The notes: generated by a model from the letters alone, not told the origin. Shown: positions 26,228 through 34,561, counted from the stretch's first letter. The stretch: DNA of 41,067 nucleotides from Ornithinimicrobium sp. CNJ-824 (GCF_001942405.1 NZ_MKKA01000017.1:1-41067), one strand, 5' to 3'. Numbers and translations are program-made.

Positions 26228-27193
26228 TCAGAACCCGAACCGCTGCGCCGTCGCCCTGATCGAGTCCGCGCTGCGTCGCAGCAGCGCGACCTCCTCGTCG
26301 GTCATCGGCACGAGGAGACGCTCGCCGGCGCCGCGGTGGTCGACGACCGTCGGCACCGAGAGACTCACGTCGCTGAGGCTGCGGTAGTCGTCCAGCCAGG
26401 TCGAGACCGGCAGGACGGCGTGCTCGGCCCGCAGGACGGACTCGACGATCCGGCACACCGCCAGGCCAACGGCGTAGTTGGTGGCGCCCTTGCCCGCGAT
26501 GATCCGGTAGGCCGAGCGCATGACGTCCTCGGCGATCTCCTCGCGGGTGGCTTCGTCCAGGCCGCCGTGCAGGGCGTCCCACTCGAGCAGCGGGACGCCC
26601 CCGACGCTGGCCGAGCTCCACAGCGGGAACTCGGTGTCCCCGTGCTCGCCGACCACGTTGGCGTGCACGCTCGTCACGGCGACCCCGAGCCGGGTGGCGA
26701 TCGCGTGCCGCAGGCGGGAGGAGTCGAGGACGGTGCCCGAGCCGAAGAGCTGGTTGGCCGGCAGACCGGTGACCCTCAGCGCGGCGGTGGTGACGACGTC
26801 GACCGGGTTGGTCACCATGACGTAGGTCGCGTCCGGGGCGACCTCGACGAGGCGGGGCATGAGCTTGCGGGTCAGGTTGAGGGTCGACTCGGCCAGCTCC
26901 ATCCGGCTCTGCCCGGGCTGCTGCTTGGCGCCGGCGGTCACGACGACGACCCGGGCCCCACGGCATACCTCGATGTCGTCGCTGCCCTCGACCTGCCCCA
27001 TGGGGGTGAACGCCAGCCCGTGGTTGAGGTCGAGGACCTCGGCCTCGACCTTGGCGGCGTTGACGTCGTGCAGGACGACGTGGCGGGCGGTGCCGCGGAC
27101 GAGCGCCGCGTAGGCGATGGTGGCGCCGACCGATCCCGCGCCGATGACCGCGAGCGTGGGCGGGCTGGCCGGGGTGCGGCTGGTGTCCGTCAT
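26228..27193 (-). CDS. ldh: L-lactate dehydrogenase
   Basis: This NAD-dependent L-lactate dehydrogenase interconverts pyruvate and lactate. Motifs are the NAD fold VIGAGSVGATIAYA at about 16-29, AGAKQQPGQSRMELAE with the substrate-loop Arg, MVTNPVDVVT near 125, GTVLDSSRLRHAIA with the second Arg, and GEHGDTE at about 181-187 with the catalytic His. Length is 321 residues. ATG 27193 has GGAAGA upstream on the minus strand, so the longer start at 27211 is not needed. In LDH/MDH superfamily terms the Gln in AKQQPGQSR marks lactate rather than malate specificity. It is divergent from the DAACS symporter gene, suggesting shared carboxylate metabolism, which is inference. Confidence 0.93.
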   Translation of the reverse strand: MTDTSRTPASPPTLAVIGAGSVGATIAYAALVRGTARHVVLHDVNAAKVEAEVLDLNHGLAFTPMGQVEGSDDIEVCRGARVVVVTAGAKQQPGQSRMELAESTLNLTRKLMPRLVEVAPDATYVMVTNPVDVVTTAALRVTGLPANQLFGSGTVLDSSRLRHAIATRLGVAVTSVHANVVGEHGDTEFPLWSSASVGGVPLLEWDALHGGLDEATREEIAEDVMRSAYRIIAGKGATNYAVGLAVCRIVESVLRAEHAVLPVSTWLDDYRSLSDVSLSVPTVVDHRGAGERLLVPMTDEEVALLRRSADSIRATAQRFGF

Positions 27194-27278
27194 GCGCCCA
27201 GTCTTCCGCACCGGTGAGGTGACCCGCCGGTAGGCGCACCATACTTGCCCCGATCGGTGGCGGTGGGACCATCACGGT
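27194..27278. promoter_or_regulatory. Divergent ldh / symporter promoter region
   Basis: An 85-bp gap between divergent genes. CATACT at 27240-27245 is a plausible plus-strand -10 box, though no good -35 is seen. The 10-mer CACCGGTGAG at 27209-27218 also occurs inside the palindrome upstream of the permease (5935-5944). No other element can be supported. Confidence 0.35.
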
Positions 27279-28481
27279 ATGAGGAAGCTCGGGCTGCTGC
27301 CCCGGATCGGGATCGCCATCGTGCTGGGCATTGGCTTCGGCCTGTTCCTGCCGGAGGCGGTGGTGCGGGTCTTCGTCACCTTCAACGGGCTGTTCTCCAG
27401 CTTTCTGGGGTTCATCATCCCGCTGATCATCGTGGGGCTCATCACCCCGGCGATCGGCGAGCTGGGGCGCGGGGCCGGGAAGTGGCTGGGGGTGACCGCC
27501 GGGATCGCCTACGGGTCGACGGTGTTCGCCGGGCTGATGGCCTTCCTCATCAGCTGGGCGCTGCTGCCGCGGATGCTGCAGGCAGGCGACTTCACCGAGC
27601 TGACCAACCCCGAGGAGGCGCTGCTCGGCCCCTACTTCACCGTCGAGATGGCCCCGGTGTTCGGCGTGATGACCGCGCTCGTGCTGTCGTTCGTCGTCGG
27701 CCTGGGGCTGACGGTGCTGCCGACCGACGGGCTGCAGCGCGGGTTCAACGAGCTGCGGACGATCATCGAGACGGTCATCGCCAAGGTCATCATCCCGCTG
27801 CTGCCGGTCTACATCTTCGGCATCTTCCTCAACATGACGGTCGCCGGCCAGGTCGCGGAGGTGATCGCGACCTTCCTCGGCGTCATCGTGCTCGTCTTCG
27901 CGATGACCGCCGTGCTGCTGCTCCTGCAGTACGTCATCGCCGGGTCGATGACCGGCCGCAACCCGCTCAAGGCGCTGAAGACGATGTCGCCGGCCTACCT
28001 GACCGCGCTGGGCACCTCGTCCTCGGCGGCCACGATCCCGGTGACGCTGCGTCAGGCGATCGAGATCGGCGTGCGGCCGCAGGTGGCGTCGTTCACCGTG
28101 CCGCTGTGCGCGACCATCCACCTGGCCGGGTCGACGCTGAAGATCGCGTCGTTCTCCCTGGCCGTGATGGTGCTGGCCGGCATCGAGATCAACGCGCCGA
28201 TCTTCATCGGCTTCATCCTCATGCTCGGCATCACGATGGTGGCCGCTCCGGGCGTGCCGGGCGGCGCGATCTTCGCCGCGTCGGGGCTGCTGTCCTCGAT
28301 GCTGGGCTTCACCGAGCCGCAGGTCGGCCTGATGATCGCGACCTACATCGCCATCGACAGCTTCGGCACCGCGACGAACGTCACCGGTGACGGTGCGATC
28401 GCCATGGTGGTCGACAAGCTCAGCGGCGGCCGGGTCGACGAGCCGGCACCGGAGGAGATGCCCGAGCCGCTGGTGGGCTGA
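27279..28481 (+). CDS. Dicarboxylate/amino acid:cation symporter (DAACS family)
   Basis: This is a secondary transporter of the glutamate/aspartate/C4-dicarboxylate:Na+ or H+ family. The first hairpin-loop motif LGTSSSAATIPVT lies at about 244-256. The NMDGT-type region is present in altered form as LCATIHLAGSTLKIASF near 271-287, where NMDG is replaced by TIHLAGS, so usual cation or substrate binding may differ. A further signature is APGVPGGAIFAASGLL near 326-341. Eight hydrophobic helices and two re-entrant loops can be traced over 400 residues, with an acidic tail. The start ATG follows a GGTGGGA-rich stretch. It is convergent with the flavoprotein gene, the two stop codons lying only 6 bp apart. 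Confidence 0.88.
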   Translation: MRKLGLLPRIGIAIVLGIGFGLFLPEAVVRVFVTFNGLFSSFLGFIIPLIIVGLITPAIGELGRGAGKWLGVTAGIAYGSTVFAGLMAFLISWALLPRMLQAGDFTELTNPEEALLGPYFTVEMAPVFGVMTALVLSFVVGLGLTVLPTDGLQRGFNELRTIIETVIAKVIIPLLPVYIFGIFLNMTVAGQVAEVIATFLGVIVLVFAMTAVLLLLQYVIAGSMTGRNPLKALKTMSPAYLTALGTSSSAATIPVTLRQAIEIGVRPQVASFTVPLCATIHLAGSTLKIASFSLAVMVLAGIEINAPIFIGFILMLGITMVAAPGVPGGAIFAASGLLSSMLGFTEPQVGLMIATYIAIDSFGTATNVTGDGAIAMVVDKLSGGRVDEPAPEEMPEPLVG

Positions 28482-28487
28482 CCGCCG

Positions 28488-29747
28488 TCAACCGGCCTGG
28501 TCGAGCAGGCCCCGCCGGTGCAGGTAGCCCTCGGCCGCCCGCTGCCCGCTGGTCATCGCCCCGTCGATCGAGGCCATGTCCATGTGGTCGCCGGCGACGA
28601 TGAGGCCCTCGGCGACCTCCATCGCCGCCCGCTCCTGGAACGGCGCCGGCTCGGCCGGCAGGGCGTAGGGGATGTCGTCGCGGCGCAGCAGCTGCCAGTC
28701 GGTGGTGTCCACGCCGTAGAGCCCGCCCACGTGCCGCAGCACGTCCTCGTCGACAACGGGGTCCTGCCCGCCCCGCCAGAGGCTGCTCGCCTGGACGAGG
28801 GCGCGCCCGTCGGGGGCGTAGCCGGGGGCCACGTTGGTCACGACGGATGAGACGACCACCGGCCCCGGGTTCTCCCGCTGGTCGATGACGACGGCCTTGA
28901 GGTCGGTGGGCGGGTGGGTGACGGCATACCAGTGGGTCGTGTAGCCCTTGCCGGGCTTGGCCGGCCGCCCGGTCAGGTGGCCGGCCGTGGTCGGGTCGGT
29001 GGCGACGACCACCAGGTCGGCGGTGATGTCCTCGCCGTCGACGGTCCGGACCCGTCCGGAGCTGACCTCGGCGACCTCCTTGCCGAGCTCGACCGGGGTG
29101 GTCAGCCGGGCGGCCAGCTGCTCGGGCAGCGCCTGCATGCCCTGCGCCGGCAGTCCGGGGGTGCCGAGGGCGAAGGTGCGGACGAGCAGCTGGGTGAAGA
29201 CGGTCGAGGTGCTGCCGTCGTCCTCGAGCAGCACGCCGGCGAGGAAGCCGTCGACGATCTTGCGCAGCGGACCGACGAACCCGGCGTCGTCCATCGACCG
29301 GCGGCGGGGCACGTCGTCCTCGACGTTGGCCAGCAGGTTGCTCGTGCTCAGGGCCGGTGCCGCCCAGCGGGCGAGCGAGGCCACGCTGGCGGGGTGCAGC
29401 TTGCCCGAGCGCAGGGTCTGCGCGAGGAGCTGGGGCTCGCGGCGCGGGTCGGCGACGACGAGCAGCTCCTCGGTGCGGGCGGAGCGGATCGCGACGCCGG
29501 CGGTCATCTTCCGCAGGTCCAGCGCCTTGAGGTCGACCAGCTCCCTGACCATCGGGTAGGCCGGGTTGAGCACCTGGAAGCCCCGGTCCAGCCGGAACCC
29601 GTCGACGACGTCGGTGCGCACCCGGCCGCCGACACCGTCGGAGGCTTCGAGGACGCGCACGGAGATCCCGTGCTCCTGGAGGGTGAGGGCGCAGGTGAGA
29701 CCGGCGAGACCGGCCCCGACGACGACGACTTCGGTCTGGGCGGGCAT
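28488..29747 (-). CDS. FAD-dependent amine-oxidase/phytoene-desaturase-like oxidoreductase
   Basis: This NAD(P)/FAD-dependent oxidoreductase belongs to the flavin amine oxidase/protoporphyrinogen oxidase/desaturase superfamily. The N-terminal dinucleotide motif VVVVGAGLAGLTCALTL is at about 7-23, followed by VLEASDGVGGRVRTD, the typical second FAD contact. The C-terminal FAD motif GLIVAGDHMDMASIDGAMTS is near 383-402, followed by GQRAAEGYLHRRG. Length is 419 residues. The start is ATG 29747 (MPAQTEVVVV). Substrate cannot be told: carotenoid, amine and porphyrin substrates all occur in this superfamily. No carotenoid or heme genes are nearby. The frame is intact. Confidence 0.85.
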   Translation of the reverse strand: MPAQTEVVVVGAGLAGLTCALTLQEHGISVRVLEASDGVGGRVRTDVVDGFRLDRGFQVLNPAYPMVRELVDLKALDLRKMTAGVAIRSARTEELLVVADPRREPQLLAQTLRSGKLHPASVASLARWAAPALSTSNLLANVEDDVPRRRSMDDAGFVGPLRKIVDGFLAGVLLEDDGSTSTVFTQLLVRTFALGTPGLPAQGMQALPEQLAARLTTPVELGKEVAEVSSGRVRTVDGEDITADLVVVATDPTTAGHLTGRPAKPGKGYTTHWYAVTHPPTDLKAVVIDQRENPGPVVVSSVVTNVAPGYAPDGRALVQASSLWRGGQDPVVDEDVLRHVGGLYGVDTTDWQLLRRDDIPYALPAEPAPFQERAAMEVAEGLIVAGDHMDMASIDGAMTSGQRAAEGYLHRRGLLDQAG

Positions 29748-29813
29748 GCACGCCAGGGTATGCGGCCGGCGTCGTCCTCGCCTGTCGAGATCGAGCACCA
29801 CCGGGGTGGCACG

Positions 29814-30686
29814 ATGGGGCGCGTGCAGGACGTCCCGACCGCCGAGGTGCCGATGGAGGTGCGCATCGAGTTCGCCCACGCCGCGCTGCAGCACCTGGCC
29901 GACCAGGAGGGGGTCGACCTGGTGCACATCAAGGGGATCGCGTTCGAGCCCAGATGGCGTTCGCGGGCGTCGGGCGGCAGCGACGCGGACGTGCTGGTCC
30001 GGCCCAGCCAGGTGGAGCGGTTCGTCTCCGCCGTCGAGGCGACCGGGTGGCGTCGTCGTTCGAGGTTCCGCACCGGGTCGCCCTTCGGGCACGCCCAGAC
30101 CTACTGGCACGACCACCTGGGGTATGCCGACGTGCACCGGTTCTTCCCCGGCACCAGGCCGGACGAGACCGCGTTCGACGTCCTCTGGGCCCGGCGCCAG
30201 AGGCGGGAGCTGGCGGCGGTCGCGTGCCCCGTGCCGGACGAGGCCGGGCAGGCCTTGATCTTCGCGCTCAACGAGGCCCGCAACGGGGCCACGGTTCGCA
30301 CCCAGCCCAGGCTCGCCGAGCTGGTCGACGACCCTCGGCTGGGCGGCGAGGTCGTGGCGCTCGTCCCGCAGGTGGGTGCAGAGGTGGGCTGGGCCGCCGC
30401 CCTGGACGAGCTGGACCGGGTCCGGGGCCACCGAGAGCACGACCTGTGGCACGCGGTCGCGCGGGACGGGAGTCGGGTGGCCGAGTGGCGGGCCCGGGTC
30501 AAGGCCCAGCCCACGGTCCTGGGCAAGGTCGGCCTCGTCGTCCGGGCACCGATGGTCAACACCGAGCACCTGGCGAACACCCGTGGGCACGAGCCCACCG
30601 CCTGGGAGGTCGCCGTGGAGTTCCTCGACCGTGGCCGGCGGGCCGGTCTGGAGCTGTGGCGCGCCCGACCGGGCGGGGCACGGTGA
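29814..30686 (+). CDS. Nucleotidyltransferase-fold protein (PF14907-like)
   Basis: This 290-residue protein has a nucleotidyltransferase fold like the uncharacterised PF14907 family. The key segment at about 36-62 reads LVHIKGIAFEP, then GGSDADVLVRPSQV. The DxD pair (Asp57, Asp59) after Gly-Gly-Ser matches the metal site of polymerase-beta-type nucleotidyltransferases, and HIKG is typical of this family. A conserved HLGYADVHRFFPG lies near 101-113. Such genes are frequent in capsule and exopolysaccharide loci, as here, but their substrate is unknown. ATG 29814 is preferred, though GTG codons nearby are possible. The stop overlaps the PqqD-like gene as GTGA, so the pair is translationally coupled. 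Confidence 0.75.
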   Translation: MGRVQDVPTAEVPMEVRIEFAHAALQHLADQEGVDLVHIKGIAFEPRWRSRASGGSDADVLVRPSQVERFVSAVEATGWRRRSRFRTGSPFGHAQTYWHDHLGYADVHRFFPGTRPDETAFDVLWARRQRRELAAVACPVPDEAGQALIFALNEARNGATVRTQPRLAELVDDPRLGGEVVALVPQVGAEVGWAAALDELDRVRGHREHDLWHAVARDGSRVAEWRARVKAQPTVLGKVGLVVRAPMVNTEHLANTRGHEPTAWEVAVEFLDRGRRAGLELWRARPGGAR

Positions 30687-30985
30687 GCCCCGGGCAGGCC
30701 CGGTGGGTCCTGGCTGACGGATGGGGGATGGTCGACCGCCCCGAAGACGGAGAGCACGGGGGGACGCTCTACCTCGCTCCCGTGCGCACGGGTGAGATCC
30801 ACGTCGTGACCGGGGCGGCAGCGGTGGTCGCCCGGACGTCGCTGGTGAGCACCGATCTGCCCGAGCTCCGCGACCGGACGGCCGACGCCCTGCAGGTCAC
30901 CACGCAGGAGGTCGACGACGAGGTCCTGGTCGAGGTGCTCGACGACCTCCAGCGTCTGGGCGCCGTCGTCGGACGGCCGGCCTAG
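30683..30985 (+). CDS. PqqD-like small protein
   Basis: This 100-residue protein starts at a GTG overlapping the nucleotidyltransferase stop. Its pattern of a short beta-hairpin start (WGMVDRPEDGEHGGTLYLAPV), a V-T-G-A-A hinge (EIHVVTGAAAVVARTSL) and C-terminal helices (VDDEVLVEVLDDLQRLGAVV) resembles PqqD-type peptide-recognition domains. There is no PQQ, radical-SAM or lasso-peptide gene nearby. PqqD-like proteins also occur in polysaccharide loci beside PF14907-like nucleotidyltransferases, which matches this context. Function unknown. Its TAG stop shares the palindrome CTAG (30982-30985) with the stop of the convergent kinase gene. Confidence 0.6.
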   Translation: MSPGQARWVLADGWGMVDRPEDGEHGGTLYLAPVRTGEIHVVTGAAAVVARTSLVSTDLPELRDRTADALQVTTQEVDDEVLVEVLDDLQRLGAVVGRPA

Positions 30986-32508
30986 CTCTGGTCGGCCCGC
31001 TCGTCGATCCGCCGCCGGCTGCGGGCACGGAACTCCAGCCCCTCGCTGCTCTCCGTGAGCCGTGCCCGGTCGGCCCGGGCCCGGGCCGCCGCCTCGGCGT
31101 GCGGACGGGACGCCTGCATCCGGCGGTCGCGGCGGCTGGGTCGACGGCGCCGGTTCCGGGCACCCTCCGGGCGGGTGGGGGCGTCGTCCCCGTTGTAGTA
31201 GTTGTAGTAGGCGCTCGGCTGCGGCGGCGACTTGGTCAGCACGAACCCGGCGATGTGGGTCTCGGTCGTCTCGAGGGTGCGCAGCGCCTCGGACAGGTGC
31301 CGCTTGCGGGTCTCGCCCGAGGCGACGACCAGCAGCATGCCGCCGGTGAGCTTCTCGATGACCATCGCGTCGGTCACCGGCAGGACGGGCGGGGTGTCGA
31401 CGAGGATGAAGTCGTAGTCCTCGCTGAGCCGGTCGAAGAGGTCCTGCATCTTGGTCGACCCGAGCAGCTCGCTGGGGTTGGGCGGGGTCTCGCCGGAGGC
31501 CAGCACGTGCAGGTTCGTGCCGCCCCACCGCTGGACGACGTCCTCCAGCTCGGCGTCGCCGAGGAGCACGGTGGTCAGGCCGACGGCCCCCTCCAGGCCC
31601 ATGTTGGTGGCGACCGAGGGGTGGCGCAGGTCGGCGTCGATGAGCAGCACCTTGGTCCCGGCGTCGGACATCGCCAGGGCCAGGTTGATCGCCGTCGTCG
31701 TCTTCCCCTCCCCGGGCAGCGTCGAGCTGACGACGAAGGAGTGCTTGCCCGTCGTGACGTCGACGAACATCATGTTGGTCCGCAGGCGACGGACGGCCTC
31801 GGCCTGCGGACCGAACGGGTCGATGTCGAGGTAGAGCGCGTGGGGGTCGTCGTCCTTGCGGAAGGGCACGCTGCTGAGGACCGGGCGGTCGGACAGCGCG
31901 TCGATGTCGCGCACCTCCCGGACCCGCTGGTCAAGGGCCTGGCGGGCCACGGCGAAGGCGACCCCGAGGAGGAGGCCGGCGAGCGCGCCGAGGGCGAGGT
32001 TGCGCAGCGGGTCGGGCTCGATCGGACGGTTCGGCACCGACGCCGGGACGATCGTCTCGGCGCTAACCGACTGACCGCTCGTGGCGAGCATGGGCGAGAA
32101 GTTGCGCGCGACCGCCGCGAGCTGCTGCGGCACCGCCGTCGCCGCGTCGGCGGCGACCTGCGCGTCGTGCGCGCGGACCCGTACGTCCAGCAGGGGGGTG
32201 TCGCCGGAGCGCTCGGCCGAGACGTTCAGCATGGTGCCGGGGGCGACGCCGAGCTGCTCGCGGACCGGGTCCAGCACGATCGGCGAGGTGGCGACCTGGA
32301 TGACCGTGGCCAGCTCGGCCGCCGGCATGTTGTAGACGTTGGCCGAGTCGCTCTGGTTGTTGGCCAGCAGGTAGACGCGCGTGGAGGACTCGTAGACGGG
32401 ACGGGTCTGCAGGGTCGCCAGGGCCGTGGCCGCGACCACCACCAGCATCGTCGCCAGCACCAACCTCCACCGCTGGCGCAGCGTGGTGAGGAAGTCACGG
32501 ACGGTCAC
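30982..32508 (-). CDS. Polysaccharide co-polymerase / BY-kinase (Wzc-like)
   Basis: This is a tyrosine-kinase-linked polysaccharide co-polymerase of the membrane. The Wzz-type N-terminal domain has a first membrane helix at about 14-33 (WRLVLATMLVVVAATAL) and a second at about 168-188 (NLALGALAGLLLGVAFAVA). The cytoplasmic BY-kinase domain has Walker A STLPGEGKTTT near 260-270, Walker A' VLLIDADLRHP near 288-298 and Walker B FILVDTPPV near 368-376. A tyrosine cluster, YYNYYNGDD, lies at about 433-441, where autophosphorylation would be expected. It is followed by an unusual Arg-rich tail of about 65 residues. GTG 32508 has a GGAGGAGGG ribosome site. At 508 residues it controls chain length and export in the adjoining locus. 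Confidence 0.93.
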   Translation of the reverse strand: MTVRDFLTTLRQRWRLVLATMLVVVAATALATLQTRPVYESSTRVYLLANNQSDSANVYNMPAAELATVIQVATSPIVLDPVREQLGVAPGTMLNVSAERSGDTPLLDVRVRAHDAQVAADAATAVPQQLAAVARNFSPMLATSGQSVSAETIVPASVPNRPIEPDPLRNLALGALAGLLLGVAFAVARQALDQRVREVRDIDALSDRPVLSSVPFRKDDDPHALYLDIDPFGPQAEAVRRLRTNMMFVDVTTGKHSFVVSSTLPGEGKTTTAINLALAMSDAGTKVLLIDADLRHPSVATNMGLEGAVGLTTVLLGDAELEDVVQRWGGTNLHVLASGETPPNPSELLGSTKMQDLFDRLSEDYDFILVDTPPVLPVTDAMVIEKLTGGMLLVVASGETRKRHLSEALRTLETTETHIAGFVLTKSPPQPSAYYNYYNGDDAPTRPEGARNRRRRPSRRDRRMQASRPHAEAAARARADRARLTESSEGLEFRARSRRRIDERADQS

Positions 32509-32551
32509 GGGGCCCTCCTCCCGTCGACGAAATCACCCGTATCCTACCCGT
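32509..32551. promoter_or_regulatory. Divergent promoter between BY-kinase and glycosyltransferase operon
   Basis: The 43-bp gap has a minus-strand ribosome site for the kinase gene. On the plus strand, TATCCT ends a few bases before the ATG at 32552, and CCCGTAT is repeated on either side of it. No Shine-Dalgarno sequence precedes that ATG, so a leaderless transcript is likely. Confidence 0.45.
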
Positions 32552-34561
32552 ATGCGCGTCCTCCGCCTTTTCCACAGCGGGGTGATGACAGCCTGGAGAG
32601 CCAGGGAGCGCGAGCTGCGTCGGCTGGGGCACGACGTCCGTCTGCTCTCCGCCCGTCGGTGGGACGAGGGGGGCGCCGTCGTCACCCTCCGACCCGACCC
32701 CGGGGAGAAGGACGGGGACGTGGTGCCGGTCGCCACCGTTGGACATCATCCGGCCCTGTTCGCGTACGACCCGCGGCCGATCTGGCGGGCCCTGGGGGAG
32801 CGGTGGGACGTGCTCGACCTGCACGAGGAGCCGTTCGCCGTCAGCACGTTCATGTCCCTCGGGATGCGCACGATCCGCCGCAACCGGGCGCCCTACGCCC
32901 TCTACTCCGCGCAGAACATCGACAAGCGCTACCCCGTGCCCTTCCGCTGGTGGGAGCGGTGGACGCTGCGGCACGCGCGGGCCCTTATCGTCTGCAACAA
33001 CGAGGCGGGTGAGATCTGCCGGCGCAAGGGCTTCCCCGGCGTGCCCGACGTCATCCCGCTCGGGGTCGACGTCGAGCGGTTCTCCCCGGCCGACCGTCGC
33101 CCCCCGGTGGCTGATGCCCCGGTGCAGGTCGGGTATGTCGGTCGCCTCGCCCCCCACAAGGGGGTCGACGTGCTGCTGGACGCCGTGGCCGCCCACCCCG
33201 AGCTGGAGCTGACCGTCGTCGGTGCCGGGCCCCAGGAGGAGGAGCTGCGGCAACGCCCCGACGAGCCCGGGCTGAGCGAGCGGGTGCGCTTCGCCGGCGC
33301 CGCGACCCAGGAGGAGCTCCCCGGGCTGCTGCAGGGGATGGACGTGCTGGCGGTGCCGTCGCTGACCACGCCGGGGTGGGTTGAGCAGTTCGGCCGGGTC
33401 GTCGTCGAGGCGATGGCGGCGGGTGTCCCGGTCGTGGCGAGCGACAGCGGGGCGCTGCCGGATGTCGTCGGGGAGGCGGGACTGCTGGTGCCGGAAGGCG
33501 ACCCGGCCGCCCTGGGAGAGGCGCTGCTGCGCGTAGGCCGTGAGCCGGGACTCTGGGAGCGGTTGCATCAGGCTGGTCTAGAGCGCGCCCAGGAATGCTC
33601 CTGGGAGCGGGTGGCCCAGCGTTACGACGAGGTCTACCGCCGGATGACGCACTCGACCCGCAGCGAGGTCGCGGACACGACCGACCCGGAGGCGGTGGTC
33701 GTGGCCTACGGCTCGCCCGAGCTGCTGCGCTCCGCACTGGAGCCCGTCCGTGAGCTGACGGTCACCGTCGTCGACAACTCCTCTTTGCCGGAGATCCGGG
33801 ACCTGTGCGCCGAGCTGGGCGTCCGTTACCTCGACCCGGGATGGAACGGCGGCTTCGCCGCCGGCGTGAACCACGCTCTGGCCCACCGTCAGACCCCCGG
33901 CTCCGACGTGCTCCTGCTCAACCCTGACGCGATCGTCGACGTCGACGGCGTGCGCCAGCTCCACCGAGCCCTGCGTGCGGACCCCGATCTGGCCAGCGTC
34001 GCACCGGCCCAGGTTGACGCAGACGGTCGGCCGGCACGGGTCGCCTGGCCCTTCCCCACCCCCGTGCGGTCCTGGATCGAGGCCAAAGGCCTGGGCCGGC
34101 TCAACGACCGGCATGAGGACTACGTCATCGGGTCGGTGCTGCTGCTTCGTGCGGAGGCGCTGGAGCAGGTCGGTGGCTTCGACGACGACTTCTTCCTCTA
34201 CGCAGAGGAGACCGACTGGGCCAAGCGGGCCTCGCTCATGGGCTGGCACCACCGGCTGGTGCCCGAGGTGACTGCTGTGCACTTCGGGGCTGCCACCTCG
34301 ACTGACCCGCAGCGCCGGGAGGTCCACTTCCACGCCGGGCAGGAGCGATACTTCCGGAAGCATTTCGGTGGTGCTGGCTGGCAGAGCGCGCGGTCGGCGC
34401 AGGTCATGGGCGCAGCGTTACGTTCCGCACTTCTCCCCGGTGGACGCGCCGAGCACGCCCGGATGCGTGCGACCCTCCTATGTAGAGGGCCCAAGCGAAT
34501 TGAGCGAGAACAGTTCGGCAGACCGGCCCGCGAGGGGTGCACGCATGACTCCATGGCATGA
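32552..34561 (+). CDS. Fused GT4-GT2 bifunctional glycosyltransferase
   Basis: This is one open frame of 669 residues with two glycosyltransferase domains. Residues 1-364 are a GT-B fold, family 4: MRVLRLFHSGVM, QVGYVGRLAPHKGVDVLLDA and EQFGRVVVEAMAAGVPVVAS with the E-x7-E donor site. Residues 365-669 are a GT-A fold, family 2, of rhamnosyltransferase type: AVVVAYGSPELL, WNGGFAAGVNHAL, LLNPDAIVDVDG and FLYAEETDWAKRA. The joint at 33644 is an in-frame ATGA, the same tetranucleotide at which neighbouring genes of the operon overlap. One base more or fewer there would give two separate genes. The fusion is therefore either real or a one-base assembly insertion. Each domain would add a sugar to the lipid-linked repeat unit on the cytoplasmic side. 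Confidence 0.85.
   Translation: MRVLRLFHSGVMTAWRARERELRRLGHDVRLLSARRWDEGGAVVTLRPDPGEKDGDVVPVATVGHHPALFAYDPRPIWRALGERWDVLDLHEEPFAVSTFMSLGMRTIRRNRAPYALYSAQNIDKRYPVPFRWWERWTLRHARALIVCNNEAGEICRRKGFPGVPDVIPLGVDVERFSPADRRPPVADAPVQVGYVGRLAPHKGVDVLLDAVAAHPELELTVVGAGPQEEELRQRPDEPGLSERVRFAGAATQEELPGLLQGMDVLAVPSLTTPGWVEQFGRVVVEAMAAGVPVVASDSGALPDVVGEAGLLVPEGDPAALGEALLRVGREPGLWERLHQAGLERAQECSWERVAQRYDEVYRRMTHSTRSEVADTTDPEAVVVAYGSPELLRSALEPVRELTVTVVDNSSLPEIRDLCAELGVRYLDPGWNGGFAAGVNHALAHRQTPGSDVLLLNPDAIVDVDGVRQLHRALRADPDLASVAPAQVDADGRPARVAWPFPTPVRSWIEAKGLGRLNDRHEDYVIGSVLLLRAEALEQVGGFDDDFFLYAEETDWAKRASLMGWHHRLVPEVTAVHFGAATSTDPQRREVHFHAGQERYFRKHFGGAGWQSARSAQVMGAALRSALLPGGRAEHARMRATLLCRGPKRIEREQFGRPAREGCTHDSMA

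Noticed and set aside
26193..28121. Long minus-strand frame running through ldh and opposite the symporter
   Set aside because: It is out of frame with the clear lactate dehydrogenase and has composition typical of a shadow frame.
29814..30985. MNT/HEPN-type toxin-antitoxin pair
   Set aside because: A nucleotidyltransferase next to a small coupled gene prompted the idea. The small protein lacks the R-x4-6-H HEPN motif, looks PqqD-like, and the setting is a capsule locus.
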